Assembly: GCA_013398175.1 (NCBI GenBank)
Contig: VZRZ01001080.1
Coordinates: 548,703 to 612,702 of the forward strand
DNA from: Climacteris rufus
Lineage: Eukaryota; Chordata; Aves; Passeriformes; Climacteridae
Direction: 5' to 3'
DNA: 64,000 nt
This document shows positions 39,742 through 51,119 of this stretch, piece after piece. Position 1 is the stretch's first letter. The number at the start of each line of letters is the position of its first letter. The notes beneath the pieces are model-generated. The model searched no databases. It worked only from the letters and a program-made list of their open reading frames with translations, and had not been told where the DNA came from. The translations under genes and the position numbers were made by a program.

Positions 39742-40107
39742 TCGGTCTGGGGCTCTCTCTCATTCAGAGGAGCCAGCACTAAATGGAGCTGCTGTAGGAC
39801 ACCCTGTGTTTGGGGAAACTGCAAGTGGCAGCCCCCAGGAAACCAGGGTCACTCCCAAACTAACGCTGAGCAGGCACCTGTAGCCAGCGTTAGGCCAGCT
39901 TGGAACTGTCCCTTCCAAGACCGTGGATCTGCTGCATCGTTTTGCACCATGTGCAGTGCTCTGGTACAGGGTCTGGGGGCCCCTTTGTGGGGTGTCTTTG
40001 ATGGGCCACGACACCCCCTCAGCTGCCCCTCCACAGGCATGTCCTGGAGTTGGGGCTTTTACTGGAGTGGGGGCCTCCCACAGCTGGGCTGCTCTGCACA
40101 GCAGAGG

Positions 40108-40113
40108 GTGAGT
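40108..40113. repeat. 6-bp target-site duplication GTGAGT (left)
   Basis: GTGAGT directly precedes the LTR start and recurs directly after its end at 40684-40689. The inferred empty site reads GCAGAGGGTGAGT|GTTCCTCTGA. Confidence 0.9.
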
Positions 40114-40683
40114 TGTTGCAGTGCCTCTGGGGGTAGCTGACAGCTCAGCCTGGCCCCGCCGTGCCGGTGCCATGGGGGCTGGGCCGCCCTCCCCCAACGC
40201 CGATGCAGCCGGGGATGGCATGGCCCTGGGCCGCCACAGGGGCTCCCCGGCCCGCGGGAGGGGCGGTCCCCACCTGAAAGGGCAGCTCATTGGTTGCTCT
40301 GCCATGTGCGAACAGCCGAGTTGCTGGCCGGCGCCCCTGTCAGTCATTCCCGTCCTCCGGAGCGATTGACTCTCTCCCGACTGCCCTCCCCTCACTTCCG
40401 TGACATAACAGACACCCCTGACAGCCCTTTTTTTCTTTTATCCACACCCTCCATGGCTCCAGTATTAAAACCTGCTGGCAATAAGTGGAAAAGAACCCTT
40501 CCTTGTTTCTTTACTTCCCTGCTTAAATTAAACCGCTGTTCTTGAACTGAGCCAAGACCCTGGAGGAACTCTGATGCAGGCTCTACTCTGTTAACAGAGA
40601 CTGGGTGAAGCTGGAGTCAGGTCTCTCAGGTCACGTGACTGCTGTTGAAGGCTCCGAGTTACTCACGCTTTCTACCTGCGGCA
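40114..40683 (+). mobile_element. Solo LTR (570 bp), partner of the inverted copy at 59525-60083
   Basis: It starts TGTTGCAGTGCC and ends ACCTGCGGCA, with GTGAGT duplicated on both sides. The boundaries are confirmed because the homologous copy on the other strand starts and ends at the same positions. Shared blocks include CAGTGCCTCTGGGGGTAGCT at the start, CCCCTGTCAGTCATTCC, and CTCTCTCCCGACTGCC. In place of a canonical AATAAA this copy has AATAAG; an ATTAAA sits at 40464-40469. The 6-bp duplication fits an ERVK/alpha-beta-type element. It is GC-rich, especially near 40150-40280. No internal region is attached. A 211-codon minus-strand frame across it is chance. Confidence 0.92.
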
Positions 40684-41031
40684 GTGAGTGTTCCTCTGAC
40701 CAGAGGCTTTTTTCACTACACGCCCAAAACCTCTCTCCTTTGTGCAAACCCGGCAGCAGATAAGCCCGGGGCTAAGGCCTCTACCCCGAAGCTGCTGGGC
40801 TTGATCCTGCGGTGAAAGCATTCTTCTTTTGCGGCCCAGCCCTTAGAATGGTGTCATTGCTATCTTATCTCAAACCAACTTGCAGTCCAGGGCCTCAGCC
40901 CAGGGGGCCCATGCAGGCTGGTAGTGGTCTTTTCTTCTGGTGTAGTTCTGTTATACAATTTGGCTACAATAGACAAAAGTCCTTCATAAAGAATGTTTAA
41001 CCCATAAACCATAACACCTCAATCTCTCACA

Positions 41032-41443
41032 CAAGGGCAGGCAGGTGTTCAGACATCTCCAAGAGAGCAGGGCCCCATCTTGCACAACAGTTACTTGGGA
41101 AGACCAATATCATCATTCCAAATGTCCCACCCTTTCCTCCTTCTTCCCCAGCTTTATATACTGAACATGATGCCATATGGTCTGGAATATCCCTCTGGTC
41201 AGTTTGGGTCACCTGTCCCAGCTGTGTGTCCTCCCAACCTCCCACTCACCCCCAAGTTCCTCACCAGTGTTGCAGTACAAAAAGCAGAAAAGGCTCTGTG
41301 CAAGCCCTGCTCAGCAGTAACAAAAACATCTCTATATTATCAACCCTATGTTCAGCACAAATCCAAAACACAGCCCGTCACTGCAACACAGCCCCATACC
41401 AGCCACTAAGACAACTAAATTTACCCCAGCCAAAACTAGCACA
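41032..41443 (-). mobile_element. Outer LTR, second piece (U3 of the minus-strand LTR)
   Basis: After the CAAGG junction the outer LTR resumes with GGGCAGGCAGGTGTTCAG, CAGTTACTTGGGAAGACCAA and the U3 promoter region, and ends CCAGCCAAAACTAGCACA. Read on the minus strand it starts TGTGCTAGTTTTGGCTGGGG, the known avian ERVL-type LTR opening. The minus-strand promoter block GATATTCCA.ACCATATG matches the same block in the LTR at 29511-30044, but the CRE is degraded here (GGCATCA). The minus-strand TATA box lies at 41153-41161. Confidence 0.85.
41153..41161 (-). promoter_or_regulatory. TATA box of the outer LTR (minus strand)
   Basis: The plus strand reads CTTTATATAC, giving GTATATAAAG on the minus strand, just downstream of the ACCATATG promoter block. 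Confidence 0.65.
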
Positions 41444-41448
41444 GTGAC

Positions 41449-43222
41449 CCACTGCTAAGCCATTTGATAGCTCTTTTTCAGTCTTTTTACAGACCCTCTC
41501 CTGATCCTTCACAGTATGCACAGGCATTTTCATGCCAGACTAATATTCCTTGCCAAATCTGTAGGATTGCTGAATAGAGCCTTCTAATAGAAGCTGGCTG
41601 CAATCTTCACTACAGGATGGCTAATATTTCCATGTAATGATGGAGAAGTGTATCCTGTTTGTGATTCAAATAGTAATGTTTAAATTGAGGAAACATAGGA
41701 AGTGTTTCAATATCATTAAACCAAATTGAAAGGAGACAAAATGCTTTAAATAGAGGAAGGTGATATTTATTGTTATTTCTATTTCTACTCCCTCTGTTCT
41801 ACTCATGCTTTCTCCCTTTTTTCTCCTTTCTCACTTCTTCTGTCACTAACTTTTCCTAATTTTAATTAGTAGCTAGCAGCACAGATATCAGAGACAACAT
41901 TAAAAAGGAAGTTATCAGGCTGGGTTTTATGCTGATACAGAGAAACTGCAGGACTAAATATGGTCCCAGGTGAAAGCTGTTGCTGCAAAGGCAGGTTTGT
42001 CTCAAGACTGCCATATTTAGAAACAGAATTTGTTTTGTATTGCAGATATATGAAAACATTTCCCAACTACTAAGCCAGTAATAATAAGAGTGGGGAAACA
42101 ATGTAAAGCCACCTGCACTGATCCTTTTGTTTTTCTTTTGAAACAGGTTTCTTTCTCACTCTGATAGAATTTATATACTGCCCCCAAAGCTGGCAGTAGT
42201 GGTGATGTAGCTGGGACATGTCAATGGGAGAGGGACTGTGCATCTGATTGATACCTGTAGGCCTATCAATAGCTATTTCAGTCAATAACTATTTCAGCTA
42301 TTTGCCTTGGGGGAAAACCAAAAAAGTCTTATCCCTATTCTTTCCTCACATTTTTCTCAGTGCTATTTTCTACTTTTTCTACTTTTGGTCTTTGTTTTAC
42401 CCCAGCATCACCCTCTTTCTGTTGCATTTATTGAAAACTCCTTGTAGAAACTCCAAACAGTGGGTCAACAGCAAATTTGGGTTAACCTGTAGCTAACACA
42501 TTTGCTCTATTGTTATGTGCACACCTTGTCTATCATTTCCTTGTTACACATAATCCCTTCTTCATGGTAATTCCTTCTGTTTTCAAGTTTCTTCACTTTT
42601 TGGCTGACAGTTACTCTTGAATAACTTTTAAATCTTAACCATATCAATGCTCATTCGTTGTTTCAAAAATTATTGTAAAAAGGCAACTTGCAATATATTT
42701 GCTACTTGTCCTCTTTTTGTGTCTGCATAAGCTGCATAATCATTGGCTTTTAAGCCAAACCTGGAGTCCATTAACACTACAATTAATTAAAGGAAAGAGA
42801 ACATTCTCAGTGGTTGTACACTGTGAATTCTTACCAAATACTTGTAAAGGGCTATTGATATACACAGTGTTTCTGCTTTATAACTCTAGTTCTCTGAATA
42901 CAGGTAGTTCAAGATAGAGATGTTTTTAGGCTTGTTTTGAGCTAATCTAATTTTAGGTTGCAGGAAAAAGGGATGTTCCAGTTCTACCCCAGTACTGTGG
43001 GTCACATTTGTCTGGCATTCTCTAATATCCTGGATCAATCAGACTAAAGAACTCATTCCCTGACAGCAGCCAGCCAAACTGTAAAGAAGTTAGCACCACA
43101 CTTGGCTGGCACCAATTCAGGGGAAAAAAAAAAAAAAAAGAGAAAACTTTAGGCTAGCAGATGTCTCAAAATATCTGTTGCTATATAATATAATACATAC
43201 ATTTGTGCATACTAACTATTAT
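41449..43222. other. Non-coding AT-rich DNA, no feature recognised
   Basis: Short frames only. A run of 16 A lies at 43124-43139. No LTR or LINE termini seen between the two LTR loci. Confidence 0.5.
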
Positions 43223-43227
43223 ATATG
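43223..43227. repeat. 5-bp target-site duplication ATATG (left)
   Basis: ATATG precedes the LTR start and recurs at 44124-44128 right after the terminal CA. The inferred empty site reads ACTATTATATATG|CTAAGTATTT. Confidence 0.87.
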
Positions 43228-43874
43228 TGTGGTGGTTTGAGGAGTTCGGGAGGTCTAGCTTTTTGGGTGTGGTAGGAGCCAAAAGATGGCTCCTGTAAGG
43301 AGCTTCCAGAAGCTCCCACAGCTGTCCGGTCAGGACCTATCTCTGATGGCTCCTGGGAGATTGATGTGCTGTTTTCCACAGTTGGGCCAATTAGGAAGGA
43401 GAGTGACGCCTCTGAAACAGTATATTTAAAAAGCAATCTTTGTAGTATGTGCACGTGCCATGTAGTCATGTAGATGTAGGTTAGGCAGAGGAGAGGAGGT
43501 ATAGCAAACAACTGAGAAGAACAACTGAACCATCAGATATGAGAGCCAGCAAACGATGCCAGTCTGCCAAAGAAGAGGAGCAATGGAGGAGGAGGTGCCT
43601 GCATCATTGGAACTGAGACATTCTTGTGGCCTGTGGTGAGAAACTGAAATCAAACTTGGAGCGGAGATGGTGCAGAAGGGAGTGAACTCCCACAAGAGTA
43701 GCTGTGTCTGGTGGGGACCAAGGACTTTGCTCCTGAATCANGAGAAAAACCCCTCCAGGTATAATTGCTAAGCAGAGGAAACACCTGAGCATCTGAGGAC
43801 TAAACTAATTAGAGAAAAAACCCCTCCCCGGGTTCCCCTTTACGATCTGGGAGAAGAGAGAGGGCTGTGAAGCT

Positions 43875-43897
43875 GGGGGGGGGAGGGGGGAGATGGG
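43875..43897 (+). promoter_or_regulatory. G-quadruplex-capable run in the LTR
   Basis: Nine G (43875-43883), six G (43885-43890) and three G (43895-43897) lie within 23 bases, enough for four G3 tracts with short loops. It sits about 65 bp upstream of the LTR poly(A) signal. Folding is expected from the motif; any role is inference. Confidence 0.6.
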
Positions 43898-43961
43898 AGG
43901 ATGGCGGAGAAAGAATGTTTAGGAGATGTTCCTTTGTTTTTGCTTGCTCCTTTGACTCTGT

Positions 43962-43967
43962 AATAAA
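43962..43967 (+). terminator. LTR poly(A) signal AATAAA
   Basis: AATAAA in 'CTGTAATAAATTCAC', 156 bp before the LTR end. It is the only canonical hexamer in the 3' half of this LTR. Confidence 0.75.
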
Positions 43968-44128
43968 TTCACTTTATCACTTAGAAGCACTGGCCTTGTC
44001 TCAGCCTAATTTTGCTCCTCTACCAGCATTTCTTATCATGGTTTAGTAACACAGTTCTGTTTAGAAGGGGAAAAAAGCAGTTCTAGTGGGGCCTTGGCCG
44101 TTGGCCAGGGATAAACCACTACAATATG

Positions 44129-45125
44129 CTAAGTATTTTTGTTAGAAAATTTCAAAGGTTTTGTCAGAATCTTTTCTAAGGCAAAGATCTTGTACTCAAG
44201 TCCTCAAGAGAAGATTCAAAGTCATAAAAATACCTTTGGCAAGAAAGAGCATAATGACCACCACTCATGGGATCAGTGTTATTCAGGATAACTTTGCTGT
44301 ATAATTCACAATGCTGCCTTCCCTGCAGTTCAGGCAGTTCCTGCTGTCTGCTCTTCATTTCAGAACAGGGCTATTCTTACTTATCTCTTAGATTTTTGAT
44401 TTCTGAGAAAGTAGAATTTATTTTTATAGAAATAATTTATAATTAAAAGTTAGGATTTAGACTTGTGCTCAACTCATATGTTCTATTTTTCTCACAGCCG
44501 TTAGGTATACTTCTGTCCTAAATGTGAATAATTCCACTTATCCATCTTGGTACAGAATTTTCAAATACTTAGTTAAAACGTAGTCATCAAATATTCCTTT
44601 ATTTCATAAAAGCAGATAAGTAGCAAAGAGTCTAAATAAAATTCTGTCTTAGGCTGTGCTTTCTTGAGGATTTTGTTACCTTGTAAATATATCCTGAAAT
44701 TCTTCTTCCTGGACCTTTTTGCTAATTTAGTAACTCCACCCTGCATATCAAGTCAGTAAAGACAACTTGCAGTAGCAGGCCTAGGAAAGAGAGATTAATG
44801 CATGGATACTTTGGGTAAAAAATACCTTAGATTGAAGTTTATGTCTTCCACGATATTAATTACTGAAAACACAGACAAGGAGATGTAGATACAATTCTGT
44901 CTAAGAGAGAAGTTGTGAGATCCTGAATGTGAATGTTGTGGAATAGAAGTATTAATACTAATACGTTTCAAATCCTTGTGTATCTGACTTTGGCACCCCA
45001 CAGGCTCCACAGGCAGTGACAGGTCACCTTGTTGTCACAAGGACATCTCAGGCATATACATTTATCTGACTGCAGCATTCTCATGTTTTGGGACAGTTTT
45101 GAGGGCTGACACTTATCACTGTGTA
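44129..45125. other. Non-coding AT-rich DNA, no feature recognised
   Basis: Short frames only and no termini of known elements. Confidence 0.5.
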
Positions 45126-45198
45126 AGCAGGGCCAGGAGTTGGACTCAATGATCCTGGTGGGTCCTTCTAACCCAGTATATTCTGTGATTTTCTAAAC
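45126..45198 (+). mobile_element. Very short CR1 LINE 3' end (plus strand)
   Basis: The segment has GCAGGGCCAGGAGTTGGACT, CAATGATCCTGGTGGGTCCT and TCTAACCCAGTATATTCTGT, ending GATTTTCT. This is the last 70 bp of the CR1 3' end. Severely 5'-truncated. Confidence 0.88.
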
Positions 45199-48100
45199 AT
45201 TGATTGAGAACTGTTTCTTTGCTATGAGCTAAGTATATGTGCAAGTAATGCTTAGGTCAAATCTTTATGACTGTCCATCTTGTGTATGTAGAAGTTACAT
45301 TCCTGTTTGTCTTTGGTATGAGCTTCAAAGTATTCCAGGTCAAGAAGGGTGCTCAGATAAGCCCATTGCTTTGCTATGACCCTGGGCTCATGCAGTATAG
45401 GTGGATCAAGCATGTGTATGTTGACAGCATTCATGTTGAACCCCTTACAACCTACATAGCACCTTGCAATGCTTGCAAAACTTAACACTGCAATACACCA
45501 TATGCAGAGAGCTGCTCCCCTAGGCCTGAACTGCTAAGTGTTATCTCACTTGAAATATGAGAACTGAGTCTGCTGAGGTGGCTGCTGACTAGTGTGAAGC
45601 ACAGTTGTGTGTCTTTCCCCATCTTTTGTAGCAGAGAACCCTGAGGATATAAAGACTTGCAATAGGTTTTCTGCCCAGTCATCTATGACCTATTTTTTTT
45701 TATGTTCCTAGAGCTGTCTTTTTCCATTTCTACATCTAAATGTTGGATGTTATGTTAATAGAGTGGTGCTTTGAGTTATATTAAATTTTCGAAAGTCTAT
45801 TCTAGCCTCTTGTTCTATTCCTGCCCTTGTAATTTATCATATGTGAGTAGTTTGCTGTCTGCTAGTAAGGATTGAGATTTCCAGTTTTCCATGACTTGAA
45901 ATGTTTTGTCTGTCTCCTTTTCCCTTTTCTTGATGTGCTCTGCTAACATTGATGACTAAGGCAGCTTTCGAAAGAGAACTGTTACCCTTATCTGCAGCAT
46001 GCTGCATTTTTTTTACTCTTGTTTTTAGAACAACTGTGCCATAGATTTTTTAATTTCTTCCCAGGTATCCCTTGCTTGCTTCTTTTTAAAATCCCTGTGG
46101 ATTGTTTTTATTAATTTCTGTGCCCACAGTTTATCCATCTCTGGGGGAGTCTGGAAAGGAGACTGCCATTAAAGTTTGCAAGCCTGTGAGGAGGAAATTT
46201 GCCATTAACTGAATCATGTATTGTAATTACCAGTATCAGCCAGGTAGTCAGAGGTCACTAAGATCAGAAATCAGTATCATAATCTTTGCTGCTGCTGTTG
46301 ACCTTGTTAAAAGTTACTGATGTGTAGGTGTGAGGTCCTGAACACTGTGATTGCAGTCAAGAGATGTCAGCACTCTTGACTTGACTTGAGGAATGGACAA
46401 AGGTTTGGGAGAGTGGCTAATATTTTTTGGAGACAAGCACAGTTCCAACACATTTAATCTGTCAGGAGTAGACTTAAGGGATATATACTGACAGAAAGGT
46501 GCTTGCCAAAACACAGGGATATCACTTACCCTGTACTGGTCATTGGCAAAGTTTTATCCATTGTTGTGATATGGTAAAAAGAGCACAACCTGTCTATCAC
46601 ATGCCAGCTATAGCTTGTCTTGTAACTGTCCTGTCCTGTATGTTCCCATTCTCACCCTATCTCATGCTGCACTTACTACAACATTTCTTTTCAACCATCC
46701 CAGTGAGACTGTCCATGAGTCAATGCCTTAGCAAGACGCTGTGTTGCTGGTACTCTGGTGAACCCTATATTGAACAGCCACCAGAACATGTTTTCCTGTC
46801 AGACAAGTGGTTCCACAAAATTTGGAACAAATAAAACCTCATTTCTTATTGATTTGTGTCTAACATTAAACTTGTGAACTTTCTGTTGCACAGCAAAGTG
46901 TGAAATCATATTGTAAAATCTCCCTCACAAGGGATCCTTATAGGGTGTCTTTCTTTTGCACAAAATCTGTAAAGAATGCTAACTTTCTGCCAGTCACAGA
47001 GTAATGTAAGAACAGGAATGAGTGGGAATTAACAGCTGTGAATATATGTGTGTGGGGAGTGGGAAGGATAGAGAGATCATGCATTCTTAAGAGGCTGTTT
47101 TGCAATGAACTTGCAATGAATTTGCATAGGGAAAAAGGCTTTCTAGAGGCCTTATGGACACCCAGATGTTCTTACTGAAAAGTTCTTAGCTCAATATCAG
47201 TCAGAAGATACAGGTCTTGATAACAATGGAGCTGGGATGTTTCAGGACTTGTGCATGTCATATGGATGTGGGTAAGTCTGTACTCAGAGTGTAAATGTAG
47301 AATCAGGACGACAGTTTCTGTCTAAAATAGGGCAACTGTAATTATATTACTTGCAAACCAAAGAGTCTCCTGAAATGCCTACTTGACTTTGAAAGTTATT
47401 CCCAGTGAATTCAGAAGTCTGCACAGAAATAAAGAGAGAAATCAACTGAATGAAGAAAAGCAAAGAAAATCTGAGATGAAAGCATCCATCCCTTTCTTGA
47501 AACTTTTGTCACAGAAAAGGTGACTGATAGTTCACAGAAAAGGCATGAAACTCCTTGTAGTGTTGTTCAAAACAAGTTCCAGGTGATTAGTGTTTTCTAT
47601 CATGACAGTTTATTTCTTGCATCTCTTGAAATATGAATAATCCTGAAAAAAAATCCACATCAGAAGGTGTATTAATTTCTACTCATAACTATACTTTGCC
47701 AGGTGTTTGGATTCTTGATGTGGAAGAAAAACAGGAATTGACTTCTTATATATTTATTTTAAGGGTGAAATATTTTTTTAAAAATCCCAAACTTCCAAAG
47801 TTGTGAAAAACTGAGGAAGAAAGTGCCCTAAAATGTCCTCTTACTGTCTGTATTCCTATAGTTCTTGTATCAGTTTCTTCTTTTGGTTTGACTTGCTTCA
47901 AGCATTACTGCAAAGAAGGCTATTTGTGTGAACTCTCTCTTATTATTAGCACAATGATGAAGAGGTTGACAGGTTCTCTTCTTTTGCCTGAAGCTGCTAG
48001 CTAGTCAGCCTGTCTGATGCTCCCTCTGAATTTTTTTTTTTTGTCATATATTCTTGTTTCCTGTGGTTTTTACTTCTTTACTACATGACAGTCATACAGA

Positions 48101-48831
48101 TGAAAAGCAGCCAAAGGGAAAGAGTAAAAAATCCAATTCAATTAGTAGCTATAAATAATACACTTTCAAGAAGAAAATAATGAAATTGGTGAGAAGTTCA
48201 GCATACAAGAGATTACTAAAAATTTCGAGTGTATCTTATCAAAATCAGTAGTCAAGATCAAGTCATGTGATCATGGAGGAAGAAAATACAAATGAAATAA
48301 GGACTTACTCAAAAGCAGCTTTTTTCTATTGCGGTTCACAGTATGATGACTGTCTCTCAAGACACCCAGGATCCCAACTTTGTTCAGGAAGAAATAGCGA
48401 GTACTATTGCAATATATGATAAATTTAAAAATTACAATTCAATAGTAACTGGTATTTATAAATGTAAGGAATAAATAGACAAAGGAGTCTAAACATAGCA
48501 GGAACAGCTTCCTGTAAGTTACAAATAACAATGTCCAAGTGTAAATTTCAATATAGTTAAACTGTATCTGGAATGAAAGATTTCCCAGTACCACTCAAGG
48601 ATACCCTAAGATTTGAACCGCCAAACTTTGATGAAAAACAATAGTATTTAATAATTTTTATTTTCCATATGTTAAAAAAGGGGAGATGTACTGATGTATC
48701 AGAATAACAAAGTGCTCTCCAGTCCAGTGATTAAGAGCTCATAAGAGAGCAATAATAGAAGCAATATTTAAGATCAGAAACCCTAGACAGCTTTGCCCAG
48801 AACTCTTATAAGATTCAGTAGATGCTCTCGT
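45199..48831. other. Non-coding AT-rich DNA, no feature recognised
   Basis: The longest frame, 111 codons at 46499-46834, has no recognisable similarity and is followed by an AATAAA-like hexamer at chance frequency. No element termini. Confidence 0.5.
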
Positions 48832-49434
48832 TAGACCTGAGGGTTCTGGTGAACAACAGCTTAAAAATGAACCAATAATGTGTCCCCAAATCTAAGAAGG
48901 CCAAGAGCATCTTTGGGTGTCTTTGACTATTGACAAGAACTGAGCAGGTGGATTGAGGCAGACATCCTGCTCAGTTCAGCACATGTGAAACCTGGAGTAC
49001 TGTGTCAGGTTTGGGCTTCATGAAAGGTGCACTGAAGTGGGTCTGGTGAAAGGCCACCAGGAGATGATAATGTGCAAGGAAAGGCTGAAAGAAATGTTTT
49101 TCTTCAGCCTTAAAAAGGCTAAAGGGAGATACTGCCTGTAGCTGTTTATTGGGAGATTACAGAGAAGGTGCAATGAGACTTCTCAGAGGTGCACAGAGAA
49201 GAATGGGAGGTTCAGCACAGGGAGTTCCAGTGTTGTGTAAGGAAAAAAAATCTTTCTATGAGAGTGGTCAAACATTGAAAAAGGTTGTTTGGACAGGGAG
49301 TAGAATGTCCATCCTTGAATTTACACGAAACTGAACAAGGTTCTGAACAACTTGTTCTAATTAGGACTGCATTGAGCATATGAGCTTTGGGTGTCACTTC
49401 AAAACAGTGTGATTCCATGATTCTATGGTTAAAA
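48832..49434 (+). mobile_element. CR1 LINE 3' part (plus strand), decayed coding and UTR
   Basis: The start corresponds to decayed ORF2 C-terminal coding sequence (GGTTCTGGTGAACAACAGCT, AAGAAGGCCAAGAGCATCTT). Next come the 'TGAAACCTGGAGTACTGTGT' and 'GGTGAAAGGCCACCAGGAGA' blocks. The 3'-UTR follows and ends with GATTCCATGATTCTATGGTT. Stops and indels are spread through it, so it is older than the copy at 34323-35097. Confidence 0.9.
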
Positions 49435-50559
49435 GACACTAATTTTTAAAAAAAAGAAAAAAGAGATTATCAGAGGTATTCTACAATTTTAGAAGAACCA
49501 TCCAATTAGGAATTAATCTGAACTTCATTTTGTTTACCCAGTTACATATTGGCTAGCTAACCACACAGGAATCCCAGGCAAAAAGTAATAGCTATAACTG
49601 GATACAATGAACCTGCAGCAAATCGTGTGAGTATCAGAAACAATGAAGACTTGAAAATCAAGCCTTGAAGACCTACAAGATCTGATGTCTAATAAAATGA
49701 GGGCTCATGGATGCTTTAAAATGTCTCTTCTCTTTCTGTACCATTAAAAAAACCCAAAAAAACACCAGAAATATAAATTATCTGAAATATCTTCCACCTC
49801 ATTGAATATGTTTGAAGTTGCTGGTCAGCTCATGGTTCCTTTCATGAGATTGATCAACAAGAAAGCAAATACATAGACAGTTTCTTATTTCTGTAGGAAA
49901 CCAGGCTGAAAATAAAAGGATGAAAATCCAATTAAGACCAGGCAACTTAATATTTTGGAAAGAAGTCTTGTCAAGGAAATATGATTTTATTAATTTGTAT
50001 TAGAACTGGGATTGATAAAAATAATAGTAAAGAAAGAAAGGATTTAGGTGCCTTATTAGTCACTTGTAACACCTTGACTACCAAAAATATGATTATGAAG
50101 TATCAGTAAAGAGATTTTTTAAGGGGATTAAGAATTACCTTGTTAAATAGAATTGGAAAATGAGCTGTCAGTGGGGAGTCATAGCTGCATAGAAGCTCAA
50201 CTAGTAGGGTTCCTTAGTATTAACTTGTTTCAGTCAATGACTGAAGGTGAATATAAAATCACTGATAACAAAGTGAAGCAATTCAAATAAAAGCAGGGCA
50301 TGCATTTTCACCATTAGGTAGTATAGTCCCCTGTAGAACAAACTAAGGGAAGCAGCAATGTTTTAATCCCATGCTGTCTTCAAATCAAAGGGAAAAAAGA
50401 CTCTGCTAGGGTGCTTTTATGTTAAGACTGTTGACTTACTTCAGATAGGGTGAGTGACTGGTATCCTATAGTCGTTTCTCTCCAAGATCTGAAATCAGAA
50501 GTTTTAATGTTTATTTATATATTTCTATGCTGGAAACCCTAGTCTTTGAAAGCAGTGAC
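49435..50559. other. Non-coding AT-rich DNA, no feature recognised
   Basis: A-rich low-complexity patches (about 49443-49464 and 49746-49765) but no element recognised. Confidence 0.5.
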
Positions 50560-50618
50560 AAAAAAAAAAAAAAAAAAAAAACNNNNNNGACAAAAAAAAA
50601 AAAAAAAAAAAAAAAAAA
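50560..50618. repeat. Long poly(A) tract interrupted by an assembly gap
   Basis: Twenty-two A (50560-50581), then C, six N (50583-50588), GAC, then 27 A (50592-50618). The short string GAC before the second A-run repeats the GAC before the first (50557-50559), so both sides may be the same locus. True length is unknown. Nothing upstream looks like a processed gene copy. Confidence 0.8.
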
Positions 50619-50830
50619 TCACTGATTAGACCAAAAAGATAAAAAACTGAAAGAGAAAAAATATTAGAGAAAAAAGGAAGACCTGTGATTAAAATGAAGG
50701 TGATTATTGCCTAATTTTGCATGAGTAAAACAAATATTTTTTAACTGCATATTCAACTAGGACTGGACTTGTCCAAATCTGGGAAACAAAGGAAAGGCTA
50801 ATTATTAAGAAATTATTGATGCTTTGTGTT

Positions 50831-50945
50831 TGTCCTGGTTTTGGCTGGTATAGAGTTAATTTTCTTCTTAGTCCTGTTTAGGATTTACTATGAGAATAAT
50901 GTTGATAACACATTGATGTTTTAGTTGTTAATAAACACCAACTAA
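50831..50945 (+). mobile_element. 5' end of an avian ERVL-type LTR (plus strand), truncated
   Basis: It starts TGTCCTGGTTTTGGCTGG, followed by TATAGAGTTAATTTTCTTCT and later GAGAATAATGTTGATAACAC and GATGTTTTAGTTGTT. This is the opening of the same LTR group as the outer LTR at 38605-41443. Beyond about 50945 the match fades; sequence up to about 51100 may belong to the LTR but I cannot confirm it. No right terminus or target duplication found. Confidence 0.78.
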
Positions 50946-51119
50946 AGCAAACTTTAGGTTTTCATTGACCAAGATATCTTAGTCTCAAACTGACTCCCTA
51001 CCTACACTTCTAGTAACAATTTAAAAGAGCTTTCCAGTAGCCATTCATGAATGAGAAAGAAATGAACAGAACAGAAAGGAGACAGCCAGGCAAGGGAGAG
51101 GATTGTCCTGCCCTGCTCT

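Larger units (their letters stand above)
38809..41031 (-). mobile_element. LTR-like element inserted in the outer LTR, itself carrying two LTRs
   Basis: The inserted block starts TGTTGTGATCC, ends TCTCACA, and has CAAGG on both sides. This fits an LTR element with 5-bp duplications. Removing the two nested LTRs and their duplications leaves about 1.25 kb. A minus-strand AATAAA lies at 38953-38958, about 144 bp from the left end, followed (plus direction) by a purine-rich tract at 38969-39001. This layout, and the terminal TGTNNTGATCC, match the element at 53584-54419, which suggests related families. No retroviral protein is visible. The content between the nested LTRs (39747-40107, 40690-41031) is GC-rich and unassigned. 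Confidence 0.55.
43228..44123 (+). mobile_element. Solo LTR (896 bp) with long R region
   Basis: It begins TGTGGTGGTTTGAGG and ends ATAAACCACTACA; the ends are inverted copies (TGTGGTGGTTT against AAACCACTACA, one mismatch). It has CCAAT (about 43387), a TATA-like TATATTTAAA (43421-43430) and AATAAA (43962-43967). The distance from TATA to poly(A) signal, about 540 bp, implies a long R region. The 5-bp duplication ATATG fits an ERVL-type element. The R region is purine-rich with many AGAGG/GAGGAGG strings, but no open frame resembles a retroviral protein. One undetermined base is at 43741. Confidence 0.9.

Noticed and set aside
39760..40395. 211-codon minus-strand frame
   Set aside because: It crosses the boundary between the middle element and the solo LTR at 40114 and lies in GC-rich LTR sequence; it has no retroviral or other protein similarity.
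38809..41031. A complete provirus with two LTRs
   Set aside because: The two ends of the block are not similar to each other and no gag, pol or env sequence is visible between them.
50560..50618. Poly(A) tail of a processed pseudogene
   Set aside because: Upstream sequence shows no gene similarity, and no target duplication was found; the gap prevents a conclusion.
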